Of a DNA stretch of 64,000 nt, positions 43,381 through 51,839 are shown piece by piece. Made by a program: the position numbers and the translations under genes. Under the pieces are notes generated by a model. It was not told the origin of the DNA and searched no databases. It saw nothing but the letters and a program-made list of their open reading frames with translations. Each line of letters starts with the position of its first letter. Position 1 is the first letter of the stretch. Source of the DNA: SYOC01 sp035575235 (GTDB lineage Bacteria; Desulfobacterota; Binatia; Bin18); NCBI GenBank assembly GCA_035575235.1, contig DATLYA010000316.1, positions 1 through 64,000 on the forward strand, given 5' to 3'.

Positions 43381-43793
43381 TCGCGGATTATCCCGCTCAG
43401 GATAAATATGACAGAAGATCAACGTAAGAGATCGAAGCACAAGAACCGCTTTTTAAGGCTTTGGCGGAGGCTCTACCAGTTAGATAAATTTCTCAGGGTC
43501 AAGGACTCTCAATTGGGCGACGTGCCGGTGGATCGGATAACCGATCCATCGGGCCAATAGCGCCTCTTACAGTGTCGCGGGGATAGTTTAGAGGGGCACG
43601 GCGCGCTGTGTCCCTCCAGTGCAGAGCGCTTGTTCTGCTGGAGTATGAGCGCCGACTTTGATCGGCAAAGTTCATTAGAGGTCTTGCTGAAAGCGCGAAG
43701 CTGGGTCCTAACGCTGTCCGGCACACCGGTCCAGACTTTCACAGCTACGTTTCCCCTCCCCGACTTTACGTATCACGCCCGCTCTTCTATTTT
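43381..43793. other. 413-bp gap between the LuxE- and LuxC-like genes
   Basis: It holds a TGGATCGG-ATAA-CCGATCCA hairpin (43529-43548) and the second 58-bp direct repeat (43621-43678). From about 43676 the LuxC frame is already open without a stop or ATG. Confidence 0.6.
43621..43678. repeat. 58-bp direct repeat, copy 2 (right of the LuxE-like gene)
   Basis: Same orientation as 41938-41995. A GGGGCACGGCGCGC segment before it resembles the palindrome in front of copy 1, so the repeated unit may be nearer 85 bp. Confidence 0.8.
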
Positions 43794-45101
43794 TTGCTTG
43801 TGTCTCTGCTCTCGGTTGCTCACCTCAATGACATAGTGGATCGACTGCTGGTCGCCCGCGAGCGGACGCTACTCACGCGCTCAGTCAAGAACATTGCGAC
43901 GCGTATTGACCGCGTTGTTGCTCGCTTCCTTGATTCTGCCTCTGCCGCGTATCAAGAGGCCGTCGCAAGACTTCCAGAGGAAACCGGGCTCTCACCGGAG
44001 ATGATTCGCCACACCCTACCGCTGATTTTTCAGGAGTACCGCAGCGCAAAGCTGATGGAGCTGCTTGATAATGAACTGGGAGCAGCAAGCACACTCGACA
44101 GATTCGAGCCGACATGGCGAGGCGAGCGCCGCGCCTGCGGCTTTCCGCTGATTACCCAAGTGCTGGCTGGCAACATTCCTGGCGCCGGGCTCGACGGCGT
44201 CATCTTCGCACTGCTGGTGAAATCGGCCACGCTGGTGAAGACGGCGTCTGCGGCGCCGTTTCTTCCGCTACAGTTTGCTCGCGTGCTCAATGAGGTTGAT
44301 CCGGAGCTTGGCCAATGCCTTGCCATCGTCAGTTGGTCGGGAGGAAATACCGCCTTAGAAGAGGTCGCCTTTTCCCGCGCCGATATCGTGCTGGCCTCGG
44401 GATCAGACGAAAGCCTTGCGGCCATTCGTCGGCGCACGCGTGGGAGGTTTCTTGGCTATGGTCATAAGATCAGCTTTGCCGTAATTGACAAGAATTCGTT
44501 GCCCAACGCGCCGACGCTCGCACAGCGCGCTGCTTATGATGTCACATTGTTTGATCAACAGGGGTGTCTCTCGCCGCAACTTATTTATGTGCAAGACGGA
44601 GGCGCGGCGACTCCTCCAGAGTTCGCAGCGCTGCTCGCGCAAGGGCTTGCTTACTGGCAACAGCAGCTGCCGCGCGGTGCAATTCCACCAGCAGCAAGTA
44701 TGGCGATTCGACGCTTACGAGACCAGGCTGAGTGGCAAGCATTAGCAGGAAAAGACGTGATGCTCTATGCGAGTCCGCACGGCACTGAATGGACCGTTCT
44801 CTATGAAGCTGAGCCAACGTTTGCGCCTTCACCGTTGTATCGTACTGTGCGCGTCAAACCCTTTTACTCTTTTACGCAACTGGCCGAACTGTTGACTCCT
44901 ATGCGTCCTTTTCTCGAAGCTGCTGGGGTTGCCATCGCTGCGGAACAGTTTGCCCAAGCCGTGGAGCTGCTCGGACAAGCCGGAGTCAGCCGGATATGTC
45001 CGATTGGCGCCATGCAACCGCCTCCTCTGAGCTGGCGGCATGGCGGGAGGCCGCGCCTTGCGGATTTGGTGCGGTGGACGGAAATAGAAAGGAAAGAGTA
45101 G
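43794..45101 (+). CDS. LuxC-like acyl-CoA / acyl-protein reductase
   Basis: Aldehyde dehydrogenase-fold reductase of 435 residues that turns an activated acyl group into a free aldehyde with NADPH. VLAGNIPGAGLDGVIFALLVKSATLVKTAS is the conserved cofactor and substrate region and FDQQGCLSPQ holds the acyl-accepting Cys. No ATG is available: TTG at 43794 or GTG at 43800 are the likely starts, giving SLLSVAHLNDIVDRLLVARE at the N terminus. It works with the LuxE-like protein upstream. Confidence 0.85.
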   Translation: MLVSLLSVAHLNDIVDRLLVARERTLLTRSVKNIATRIDRVVARFLDSASAAYQEAVARLPEETGLSPEMIRHTLPLIFQEYRSAKLMELLDNELGAASTLDRFEPTWRGERRACGFPLITQVLAGNIPGAGLDGVIFALLVKSATLVKTASAAPFLPLQFARVLNEVDPELGQCLAIVSWSGGNTALEEVAFSRADIVLASGSDESLAAIRRRTRGRFLGYGHKISFAVIDKNSLPNAPTLAQRAAYDVTLFDQQGCLSPQLIYVQDGGAATPPEFAALLAQGLAYWQQQLPRGAIPPAASMAIRRLRDQAEWQALAGKDVMLYASPHGTEWTVLYEAEPTFAPSPLYRTVRVKPFYSFTQLAELLTPMRPFLEAAGVAIAAEQFAQAVELLGQAGVSRICPIGAMQPPPLSWRHGGRPRLADLVRWTEIERKE

Positions 45102-45133
45102 CCGGCAGCCAGTAGCCAACATGAAAAAAAAGG

Positions 45134-45215
45134 AATCGGAGAACCGGAGACGGGGAGAAGCGGCGAGAGGTCCCTTTTCCCTCACCGTTTCTCCGTTGCG
45201 CCGATTCTCCGGTTC
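45134..45215. repeat. octamer array with inverted arms
   Basis: Left arm AATCGGAG, AACCGGAG, ACGGGGAG, AAGCGGCG (45134-45165); right arm CTCACCGT, TTCTCCGT, TGCGCCGA, TTCTCCGG (45181-45212). Period 8, arms complementary. Confidence 0.85.
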
Positions 45216-45260
45216 GTTCTTCTTGCCGACCCTAGAGCGCTCACGTATGTTGCTATACGT

Positions 45261-46463
45261 ATGAGCGCCCTTCGGGATGATTTTTTCCGCTTCGTTGCGC
45301 AGACCTCGCCCGAGCCGATTGGCATCGAAGTCGAGCGAGCGCACGGGTGCATCATTGTAGACAAAAGAGGTCAGGAATACCTCGACCTGCTGTCGGGTAT
45401 CGGCGTGGCGAGTCTTGGCCATGCGCATCCAGAGGTCGTACAAGCCATCAAAGACCAGGCGGACCGTTACCTTCATACGATGGTGTACGGCGAATACATT
45501 CAAGAACCACAGGTGCGTTTAGCCGCAAAACTTGCCGAAATTGTTCCTCATCCGTTGTCGATGACGTATTTCACTAACAGTGGCGCGGAAGCGATCGAAG
45601 GCGCGTTAAAGACAGCGCGCAAATATACTGGCCGGTCGCGTTTTGTCAGTTTCCACGGCAGCTTTCACGGTGATACGTTTGGCGCGTTATCGGTAGGCGG
45701 GAATCCGTTGTATCGGGCCCCGTTTGAACCGTTGCTTCCCTTGGTCTCCTTCTTGCCGTTTGGCGATTTCGATGCGATAGCTGCTATAGACGCCACGGTC
45801 GCGGCTGTGCTCATCGAACCGATTCAAGGAGAAGGCGGCGTCCGCATCCCTAACAGCGGCTATCTGGCAAGCCTACAAGAACGTTGTAAAGAAGTTGGCG
45901 CGCTGCTGATTTTTGACGAAGTCATCACCGGCCTCGGCAGAACCGGGCGGCTCTTTGCCGGCGCACACTGGAGCATCACCCCGGACATTCTCGTGCTCGC
46001 CAAGGCCCTGGGCGGCGGCATGCCGCTTGGCGCGTTTATCAGCACGCCGGATATTATGGCGACTCTTGCTCACGACCCGCCGCTGGCGCATGTGACTACC
46101 TTTGGTGGGCATCCGGTGTGCTGTGCGGCGGGGCTTGCTTCTCTGGAGGTTATCCTGCGCGACCGATTGGCCCAACAGGCGCAAGCCGGCGGCGAAGAGT
46201 TTCTGCGGCGCTTGCGTGGACTCATCGGCACGGGCGGTCTCACCGGAGTGCGCGGCCGCGGCCTATTGATCGGGATGGACTTCGCCTCGCCGGAGGCAAC
46301 AAAAAGTTTTGTCCGACGCTGTTTTGCCAGAGGCGTCATATTGGGTTGGACGTTACATCAAGATACCGTCGTGCGTCTGGCCCCGCCCCTGATTATTTCC
46401 TCTGAGGAAATCGCCCACGCCGTTGCCGTTATGCGCGAAGCGTTACAGACGGGTGAGGCGTGA
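45261..46463 (+). CDS. class III aminotransferase
   Basis: PLP enzyme of 400 residues, fold type I. RGQEYLDLLSGIGVASLGHAHPEV, TNSGAEAIEGALKTARKYTGR, FDEVITGLGRTG and LVLAKALGGGMPLGAF, which holds the PLP Lys, are the class III marks (ornithine, GABA, omega-transaminase group). Placed after LuxE- and LuxC-like genes, it could aminate the aldehyde they make to a long-chain amine; that is an inference from context. Its last codons lie in a heptamer array. Confidence 0.88.
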   Translation: MSALRDDFFRFVAQTSPEPIGIEVERAHGCIIVDKRGQEYLDLLSGIGVASLGHAHPEVVQAIKDQADRYLHTMVYGEYIQEPQVRLAAKLAEIVPHPLSMTYFTNSGAEAIEGALKTARKYTGRSRFVSFHGSFHGDTFGALSVGGNPLYRAPFEPLLPLVSFLPFGDFDAIAAIDATVAAVLIEPIQGEGGVRIPNSGYLASLQERCKEVGALLIFDEVITGLGRTGRLFAGAHWSITPDILVLAKALGGGMPLGAFISTPDIMATLAHDPPLAHVTTFGGHPVCCAAGLASLEVILRDRLAQQAQAGGEEFLRRLRGLIGTGGLTGVRGRGLLIGMDFASPEATKSFVRRCFARGVILGWTLHQDTVVRLAPPLIISSEEIAHAVAVMREALQTGEA

Positions 46464-46489
46464 AACGTGTTGCGTGATGCGTACTGCGT
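46455..46489. repeat. heptamer array, NNNNCGT type
   Basis: Units GAGGCGT, GAAACGT, GTTGCGT, GATGCGT, ACTGCGT; a short inverse (ACTTACG, TCATACG) follows at 46524-46537. The first unit is the end of the aminotransferase gene. Confidence 0.85.
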
Positions 46490-46555
46490 ATTCGCTTTAC
46501 TCGTCTTTCGGCTCATGTCATAAACTTACGTCATACGTTTTTGCAGGAGATGATC

Positions 46556-47188
46556 ATGCCGAAGGATACTGTTTCGACTCAGCAATCCCTCTCCCCCGAA
46601 ACCTTCTTCAAAGAAAAAGTCGCTCCGCAGTTTAGCCGCCGCATTGAGGACCTGCGACGGCAGATCATGACGCTGGAACAGCAGGTGCAGGAGCGCCTCA
46701 CTGCCCAAGGAACAGTGCGTATTGTCGTAGAAGGCGACGGCGGCGGCGCGTGGTATTTGAACATCAACAAAGGTGAAATGACAGTCACGATGGAACCAGC
46801 GTTTCCGCCAGTCATGACCGTGTATCAGCCGCGTGGCTATTTCGATTGGGCGGTGTCGATGACCTCTGACGCGGGACTGTTTGGCCCTGGCGCGCGGAGT
46901 ACTCAAGGCGAGCTGACCAGATCACGCCTGGAGCGCTTGAAGATGCTCAAAGGCCTGTTGCAATTTACCTTTACTCATCTCCCGGATGGCGGCGAGCACA
47001 GTTTTTGGATTTATTTCGGCGATGGCGAGCGCCCTGCTGTAGCACAGACTGTCCTCTCCATCAAAGCGGAAGACGCACAGAGGCTTGCGCGCGGAGAATT
47101 GAACCCGCAAGTGGCGTTCATGAGCGGCATTATTAAGGTGACCGGCGATATGGCGCTCGCTATGCAGTTCGGCGCGGCGATGATGTAG
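46556..47188 (+). CDS. SCP2 sterol-carrier domain protein
   Basis: Protein of 210 residues with start at 46556 (GCAGGAG 6 bp upstream). A helical N terminus (FFKEKVAPQFSRRIEDLRRQIMTLEQQV) precedes the SCP2 fold: TVRIVVEGDGGGAWYLNINKGEM, LSIKAEDAQRLARGELNPQVAFMSGIIKVTGDMALAMQF. SCP2 domains bind and present fatty acyl or sterol ligands, which suits a lipid-modifying group with the LuxE- and LuxC-like genes and the transaminase upstream. Confidence 0.82.
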   Translation: MPKDTVSTQQSLSPETFFKEKVAPQFSRRIEDLRRQIMTLEQQVQERLTAQGTVRIVVEGDGGGAWYLNINKGEMTVTMEPAFPPVMTVYQPRGYFDWAVSMTSDAGLFGPGARSTQGELTRSRLERLKMLKGLLQFTFTHLPDGGEHSFWIYFGDGERPAVAQTVLSIKAEDAQRLARGELNPQVAFMSGIIKVTGDMALAMQFGAAMM

Positions 47189-47268
47189 CTATGAACGGCC
47201 AGTATACCGGGGTTTCCGCTTTTCGCTAAACGCCCGTGGCCCTTCCTTTTTCGTACAACAGCCCAGGT

Positions 47269-48477
47269 TCAGTCACGGCAGCTTCCCTCCCGACGGCGTT
47301 GAGCTCTCTGAAGGAATACCCATAATAATCCTCCAGCAAAGACATATGTTCCGATCGCCGTTGCCCACAGGAACCATGAGAGTCGGTCAAAGAGCGCGAG
47401 CAGGAACAGCATATAGGCGAAATCTCTTCCGGTGATGCGCTCGTACAGTTCCATCAGTGGCGTTCTCTTTCCGTCTTTTTCCGTCAGGCCTGCAGAGGAA
47501 CGGAAAATCGCGACATACGCGACAGCCATTGCACAGAGCACTCCCAGCAAGGTAACGAACGCCAAGGTTATATACAGCGGCAATTGGGTCTCACGATACA
47601 GGCTCACTGCAATGCCGGGAAACAACAGCAGGTGGACAATATTGTCGGCGATCAGATCAAATTTCGCGCCGAAGTCGGACTCTAAAAACTTGAGGCGGGC
47701 CAGCTCCCCGTCACAACCGTCAATTGTTGTGGAGACCAGTAATACCACCGCCCCGCACACGCGTGGCCAATAGTGCGGCTGTATGAGCAGCCAGACACTC
47801 AACAGCCCAAGGGCAAACGAGAACGCGGTAATCTGGTTCGGCGTGATGCGTGTATGAGCAAGTCGGCGAGTGACGGCGCGCGAGACTTTGCGATCGAGCG
47901 CCCGCGCCAGAAAGCCGTCCGTGTCGCGCCCCAAGCTCGCGAACAAACGCCGCTCGACCTCTTGCTGTCCAAGCGTGAGCGGCGCCCATAACCCCTTATG
48001 AATGGTTACAGGGGACAGGGAACAGGGAACAGGGAACGGTGTAGGAGGTGTTCGGAGTTTCGTCCGCAATAGCGTCCACAAGCATGGTGCTGCCCCGCGA
48101 TAGACGTCCGTCTCCTGGCCGGAGCCAGTCAAGAACGTTACCGGCGTTGGCGCTGGGAGTGGAGAGGTCAGCGCCTGACGGATGAATGCCGAGGTGAAAA
48201 CGGCCGTACACGACAGCAGAAGGGCTTCGGCGTCTCCGATCCAGTTGCTCAGCAGCTTTTCGCTTGCTTCAATCTGATCGATGAGGGCATAGGATATCCT
48301 TTGTAACCGCGGCTCCGATGTCAAGAGCTGCTGGATTGGGAAAATCTCAATCTGCGAGATGATCAGCCACTCGGTCACGCCACCCCTGTGGCCGGCGCAG
48401 AGTGCGCGAGCGAGCAGCGGCAGTCCCGCGACAACCATCAACGCCGCTTGATCGTGCACCAGTAAAATGGCCTTCAT
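47269..48477 (-). CDS. CDP-alcohol phosphatidyltransferase (IPCT/DIPPS-like) with degenerate N-terminal domain
   Basis: Membrane enzyme of 402 residues. Residues about 165-400 resemble the synthase half of bifunctional inositol-phosphate cytidylyltransferase / di-inositol-phosphate synthases: the CDP-AP motif is complete (Asp253, Asp256, Gly257, Ala260, Arg261, Gly270, Asp274, Asp278), with ITPNQITAFSF before it and about five membrane helices. Residues 1-135 look like a decayed nucleotidyltransferase domain without its LAAGxGxR loop. The linker between them (about 141-157, PPTPFPVPCSLSPV) is coded by GGGAACA-type heptamers. The missing cytidylyltransferase is probably supplied by 51840-52559. 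Confidence 0.86.
   Translation of the reverse strand: MKAILLVHDQAALMVVAGLPLLARALCAGHRGGVTEWLIISQIEIFPIQQLLTSEPRLQRISYALIDQIEASEKLLSNWIGDAEALLLSCTAVFTSAFIRQALTSPLPAPTPVTFLTGSGQETDVYRGAAPCLWTLLRTKLRTPPTPFPVPCSLSPVTIHKGLWAPLTLGQQEVERRLFASLGRDTDGFLARALDRKVSRAVTRRLAHTRITPNQITAFSFALGLLSVWLLIQPHYWPRVCGAVVLLVSTTIDGCDGELARLKFLESDFGAKFDLIADNIVHLLLFPGIAVSLYRETQLPLYITLAFVTLLGVLCAMAVAYVAIFRSSAGLTEKDGKRTPLMELYERITGRDFAYMLFLLALFDRLSWFLWATAIGTYVFAGGLLWVFLQRAQRRREGSCRD
48010..48037. repeat. heptamer array, AGGGAAC type, inside a gene
   Basis: AGGGGAC followed by three AGGGAAC, within the linker-coding part of the CDP-alcohol phosphotransferase gene. Confidence 0.85.
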
Positions 48478-48483
48478 AGTTGA

Positions 48484-49497
48484 TCACAAGGGAAGACGCA
48501 CGCCTCCCTGCCGATGCGACGCATATCCTTGCTGTAAAAGCGCCAGACACGTCGCGGCGGCGCGAAGATTTGCTTCACCAGAAGATGGCTCTTCCAGGGC
48601 CTGGTAAAAATCATCGAGCAGCGGCGCGAACCATTCAGGGTGATAAGAGGAGGCGATTATCGACTCGGGAAATCGTTGCGCGCATCCGGGCTCGTCAGGG
48701 CGCTCAAGGAGTAAGGAGACGGCGTCGAAATAAATCGTTCCTTTCGTTCCGCGTACGTATCCCTCATTGGCCCGGCGGTCGGCTCTCCAGGTGAGGTAAA
48801 ATTGGACGCTTGCACTCCCGCAGCTTATGGTTCCCGCCGCTGTCTCTTCAATATCAACGGCGCCGCAGCCTGGAGGTTCGAGCCGCGCGGCGATTGCAGT
48901 TGGCGCTTTTTGCAAAAGAAAAGGCGCGAGATAAAACAGATGCCACCCATGATCTACCAGAATGCCGCCGCCGGCTATGCGCCGATCTGTTCGCCATGAC
49001 CCCGAGCCATGCGATGCGCCGGCTGGGTGGGCGCGCAGGACCTTCCACGCCAAACACTCAGGCGCGCCAATCGTCTCAGCTGCGATGGTTGCCCGTAGAG
49101 TTTGCAAAAGCGGCGCGTATTGCCAATTGTGCACGGTAAAAACAGCACGGTCGCGTTCAACGGCGTACCGTTGCAGTTGTCGCATGAGTGCGGCAGAGAG
49201 CGTCAGCGGCTTCTCACATAAAATGTGCACACTCTGTTCACACGCGCGCAGCAAGACGGTGTCGTGCAGCATCGGAGGCGTACAAATATCAACGAAGTCA
49301 ATCTGCTCACGCGCCAGGCAGGCTTCGATGCTACCATAACACGCCGCGTCCGGCAGGAGGGTGCGCGCCAGCTGTAACCGCTCAGGCAACGGGTCGACAA
49401 CAGCTATGAGCTCGAAACGCGTGTCCTGCAGCCAGGCTGAAAGATGGCCATGGACCGCAACATTGCCAAAGCCAATGATCGCTCCTCGATAGCTCAC
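48484..49497 (-). CDS. Gfo/Idh/MocA family oxidoreductase
   Basis: NAD(P)-dependent dehydrogenase of 337 residues. GAIIGFGNVAVHGHLSAW is the Rossmann loop, CEKPLTLS the conserved catalytic Lys segment, and a C-terminal beta-sheet domain follows. Family members oxidise sugars or inositols to keto compounds; here a keto product could be aminated by the transaminase that overlaps it upstream (ATGA at 49494-49497). It ends 6 bp before the CDP-alcohol phosphotransferase start. Confidence 0.87.
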   Translation of the reverse strand: MSYRGAIIGFGNVAVHGHLSAWLQDTRFELIAVVDPLPERLQLARTLLPDAACYGSIEACLAREQIDFVDICTPPMLHDTVLLRACEQSVHILCEKPLTLSAALMRQLQRYAVERDRAVFTVHNWQYAPLLQTLRATIAAETIGAPECLAWKVLRAHPAGASHGSGSWRTDRRIAGGGILVDHGWHLFYLAPFLLQKAPTAIAARLEPPGCGAVDIEETAAGTISCGSASVQFYLTWRADRRANEGYVRGTKGTIYFDAVSLLLERPDEPGCAQRFPESIIASSYHPEWFAPLLDDFYQALEEPSSGEANLRAAATCLALLQQGYASHRQGGVRLPL

Positions 49498-50843
49498 GCC
49501 TGGTAATCCACCTTATCAGCCACGAAGTCAAAGACCTCGTCAAGAATGGCGAGGCCCGTCTCCGCCAGCTCCAAAGAAATCGTCAGCGGCGGATTGAGCC
49601 GCACACGCGGCATGTAGCCCATCATGAGTAGTCCGCGCTTCAATGCCTCTTGAAAAATCAGCTCCGTCACTTCGCGACGCAGCCCGATTTTGGACTGACG
49701 ATCCTTCACCAGATCGAGGCCGATCAACAACCCTGCCCCACGCACATCGCCGAGAAACTCGTACTTCTCTTGCATGGCGCGCAACCGCTCAAGCATGAAG
49801 GCGCCAACCCGCCGGGCGTTGTCTACTACTCCCTCGTCTTCGATCGTCTCTATCGTACTCAACGCAGCAGCGGCCGCCAGCGGGTTTCCCCCATAACTCG
49901 ACGAGGATGCACTGGGCTGAGAAAATGGCTTCGCCGCCATTATCTCATCACTGGAGATGACCCCAGTAACGGGAAATCCATTACCCATCCCTTTACCAAC
50001 AGTCATGATGTCTGGCGTCACGCCGCTTAGCGCACAGCCAAACAGGTTTCCCGTGCGGCCAAAGCCGGTGATCATCTCGTCAACAATGAACAGGGCGTCA
50101 TGCTCCCGGGCGACCTCTTTCATTACGGGAAGAAACTCAGGCGGAGGAACGATATTCCCCGCCGTGCCCTGCACCGGCTCGATGAGAAACGCCGCGATGG
50201 CGCCGCCGCTCGTGTGCTTCAGGCTCGTGCGAATGAAATCGGCGCAGGCGAGCCCGCATCCTGGGTAGCGCAGGTTGAGCGGACAACGATAGCAATCGGC
50301 ATAGGGCACAAGATGAGTTCCACCAGGCAAGGGCCCCCAGCCCTGCTTAAAATTGTCGCCAACGAGGCCGAGCACCCCACCCGTCTTGCCATGAAATCCG
50401 CCCCAAAAGCCGACAACCTCATATTTTTTCGTGTATGCTTTCGCCAGCCGCAGCGCCGCCTCCACCGCCTCGGCGCCGCCGCTGAACAATTGAATCCGGT
50501 TGAGGTTGCCAGGCGTCAGCGCCGCAATTTTTTGCACAAGCCGTACGCGCGCCTCCGAGGTGAAACTCCCGACAGTCACCCGGCGTAACTGTTCTTCAAG
50601 GGCGGCAACGTAGCGGGGATGGCTGTGCCCCAGGCTCGCCACAGTTACCCCGGCAAAAAAGTCGATAAAGGTGTTGCCGTCAACGTCCGTCAGAGTTGCG
50701 CCCTCGCCGTGGTCAAAGACCACGCCAGAGAGCAGAGAGATGCGCTGAATGCCTGGCGCCAAAAACGCCTGCTCAGTCTTCACTAACTGTTGCGAGCGCG
50801 GACCAGGAACACTCGTTCTTACAACCGGAAGCTTGCCACTCAC
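49494..50843 (-). CDS. class III aminotransferase of the head-group operon
   Basis: PLP enzyme of 449 residues. FSGGAEAVEAALRLAKAYTKK, IVDEMITGFGRTG and MTVGKGMGNGFPVTG with the PLP Lys identify class III. It is close to 4-aminobutyrate and diaminobutyrate aminotransferases in plan. Coupled by ATGA overlaps at both ends, to the ATP-grasp protein and the Gfo/Idh protein, so an amino group is expected in the product of this pathway. Confidence 0.88.
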   Translation of the reverse strand: MSGKLPVVRTSVPGPRSQQLVKTEQAFLAPGIQRISLLSGVVFDHGEGATLTDVDGNTFIDFFAGVTVASLGHSHPRYVAALEEQLRRVTVGSFTSEARVRLVQKIAALTPGNLNRIQLFSGGAEAVEAALRLAKAYTKKYEVVGFWGGFHGKTGGVLGLVGDNFKQGWGPLPGGTHLVPYADCYRCPLNLRYPGCGLACADFIRTSLKHTSGGAIAAFLIEPVQGTAGNIVPPPEFLPVMKEVAREHDALFIVDEMITGFGRTGNLFGCALSGVTPDIMTVGKGMGNGFPVTGVISSDEIMAAKPFSQPSASSSSYGGNPLAAAAALSTIETIEDEGVVDNARRVGAFMLERLRAMQEKYEFLGDVRGAGLLIGLDLVKDRQSKIGLRREVTELIFQEALKRGLLMMGYMPRVRLNPPLTISLELAETGLAILDEVFDFVADKVDYQA

Positions 50844-51703
50844 AGCGCTTGTTGTATCCGGCCCAGCAGGTGGTCAGCAATCGCCTGCGCCGCCGCATGG
50901 CGGCAGCGAGCAAAGCTTGGCCAATCGTTTAAGTCGATCAGCACGAGAGTTCCCTCCGCTGAGAGGATACAATCTCCGCCAAAGACTTCAAGTCCAACCG
51001 CAGACGCTGCCCGGGTCGCCAAGGCGCCGACCTGCCGGCGCGTGTGCGCTTCAACCTCGGGGCAATCAAAGAAGCAACCAGGACCAACTCCATAAAACTT
51101 GATGACCGGCCCAGGGCAATGCCTTTGCAGCAGCGCTTGGACAATGCCGCGACGAGCAAATGCCGCGAGCGCGGCATGATATGCGGCTGCTTCTTGCACA
51201 AAGACGACATCATCCGGCTGCGTGGCGTGCACGTCGGCGCGTTTAAGCCAGAAGCCGCCTGAAAAATCTGTAGGCCCAGGCTCCCGTGCCTGCCCATCTC
51301 TAGGACGCCTCTGGCAGGTTGCCCCTACGAAAGGTAGGAAAGAGAGTGCGTGAGAAGCGTCTGCAGTATTCACCGCCCAACTTTCCGGCATCAATACTCC
51401 CGCCGCGCGGCACAGCTCAACAGTCCGCGCCCGGCGGCAATTCCAGACCGCTGTGGGACTGTTAATCACCAGTGAACCGTGAGCCTGCCAGTGTTGAAGC
51501 TTGTGCAAATTCGCTCCTCCCTGCGCCATGGAAAACACTAGCCCTGGAGGCTTGGCGTCGCTCTGCAGCTCCTCCGTGCTCCAAAGCCGGACACGAACGC
51601 CACGCCGCCCAACCTCAGCAGCGACGGCTTCAAGGATGAGCGCATCGTCACCGGTCCGTCCGGGAGAGAACATCGCTTCCCGGTACACGCCAACCACCTC
51701 CAT
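50840..51703 (-). CDS. ATP-grasp-like ligase
   Basis: Protein of 287 residues from the ATG at 51703 (GAGGCGGAAG upstream). VINSPTAVWNCRRARTVELCRAAGVLMPESW is the typical ATP-grasp start, GGFWLKRADVHA the nucleotide-binding strand with Lys, VIKFYGVGPGCFF and GGDCILSAEGTLVLIDLNDWPSF the metal and phosphate region. It probably forms an amide or peptide bond. A non-conserved loop (ATCQRRPRDGQAREPGPT) is encoded by a palindromic repeat (51266-51336). Confidence 0.75.
   Translation of the reverse strand: MEVVGVYREAMFSPGRTGDDALILEAVAAEVGRRGVRVRLWSTEELQSDAKPPGLVFSMAQGGANLHKLQHWQAHGSLVINSPTAVWNCRRARTVELCRAAGVLMPESWAVNTADASHALSFLPFVGATCQRRPRDGQAREPGPTDFSGGFWLKRADVHATQPDDVVFVQEAAAYHAALAAFARRGIVQALLQRHCPGPVIKFYGVGPGCFFDCPEVEAHTRRQVGALATRAASAVGLEVFGGDCILSAEGTLVLIDLNDWPSFARCRHAAAQAIADHLLGRIQQAL
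51266..51336. repeat. GTAGGGGCA-type palindromic repeat inside the ATP-grasp gene
   Basis: On the minus strand it begins CGTAGGGGCAACCTGCCAGA and ends CACGGGAGCCTGGGCCTAC. The reading frame passes through without a stop and adds a loop. Confidence 0.55.
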
Positions 51704-51839
51704 TGCTTCCGCCTCCTCGCTCTGCCCCGGATTGTATTTCAGGCCACAGGGTTGGTCATGAGAAAAGCCGGGAGAGAATAGCCATGGCCTGTGTACGATG
51801 TATGGAGCGCCAACTATGTTTGCGCACTCCACAGTGCGC

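Noticed and set aside
42316..45101. Bioluminescence operon
   Set aside because: LuxE- and LuxC-like genes only; no luxA, luxB or flavin reductase is adjacent.
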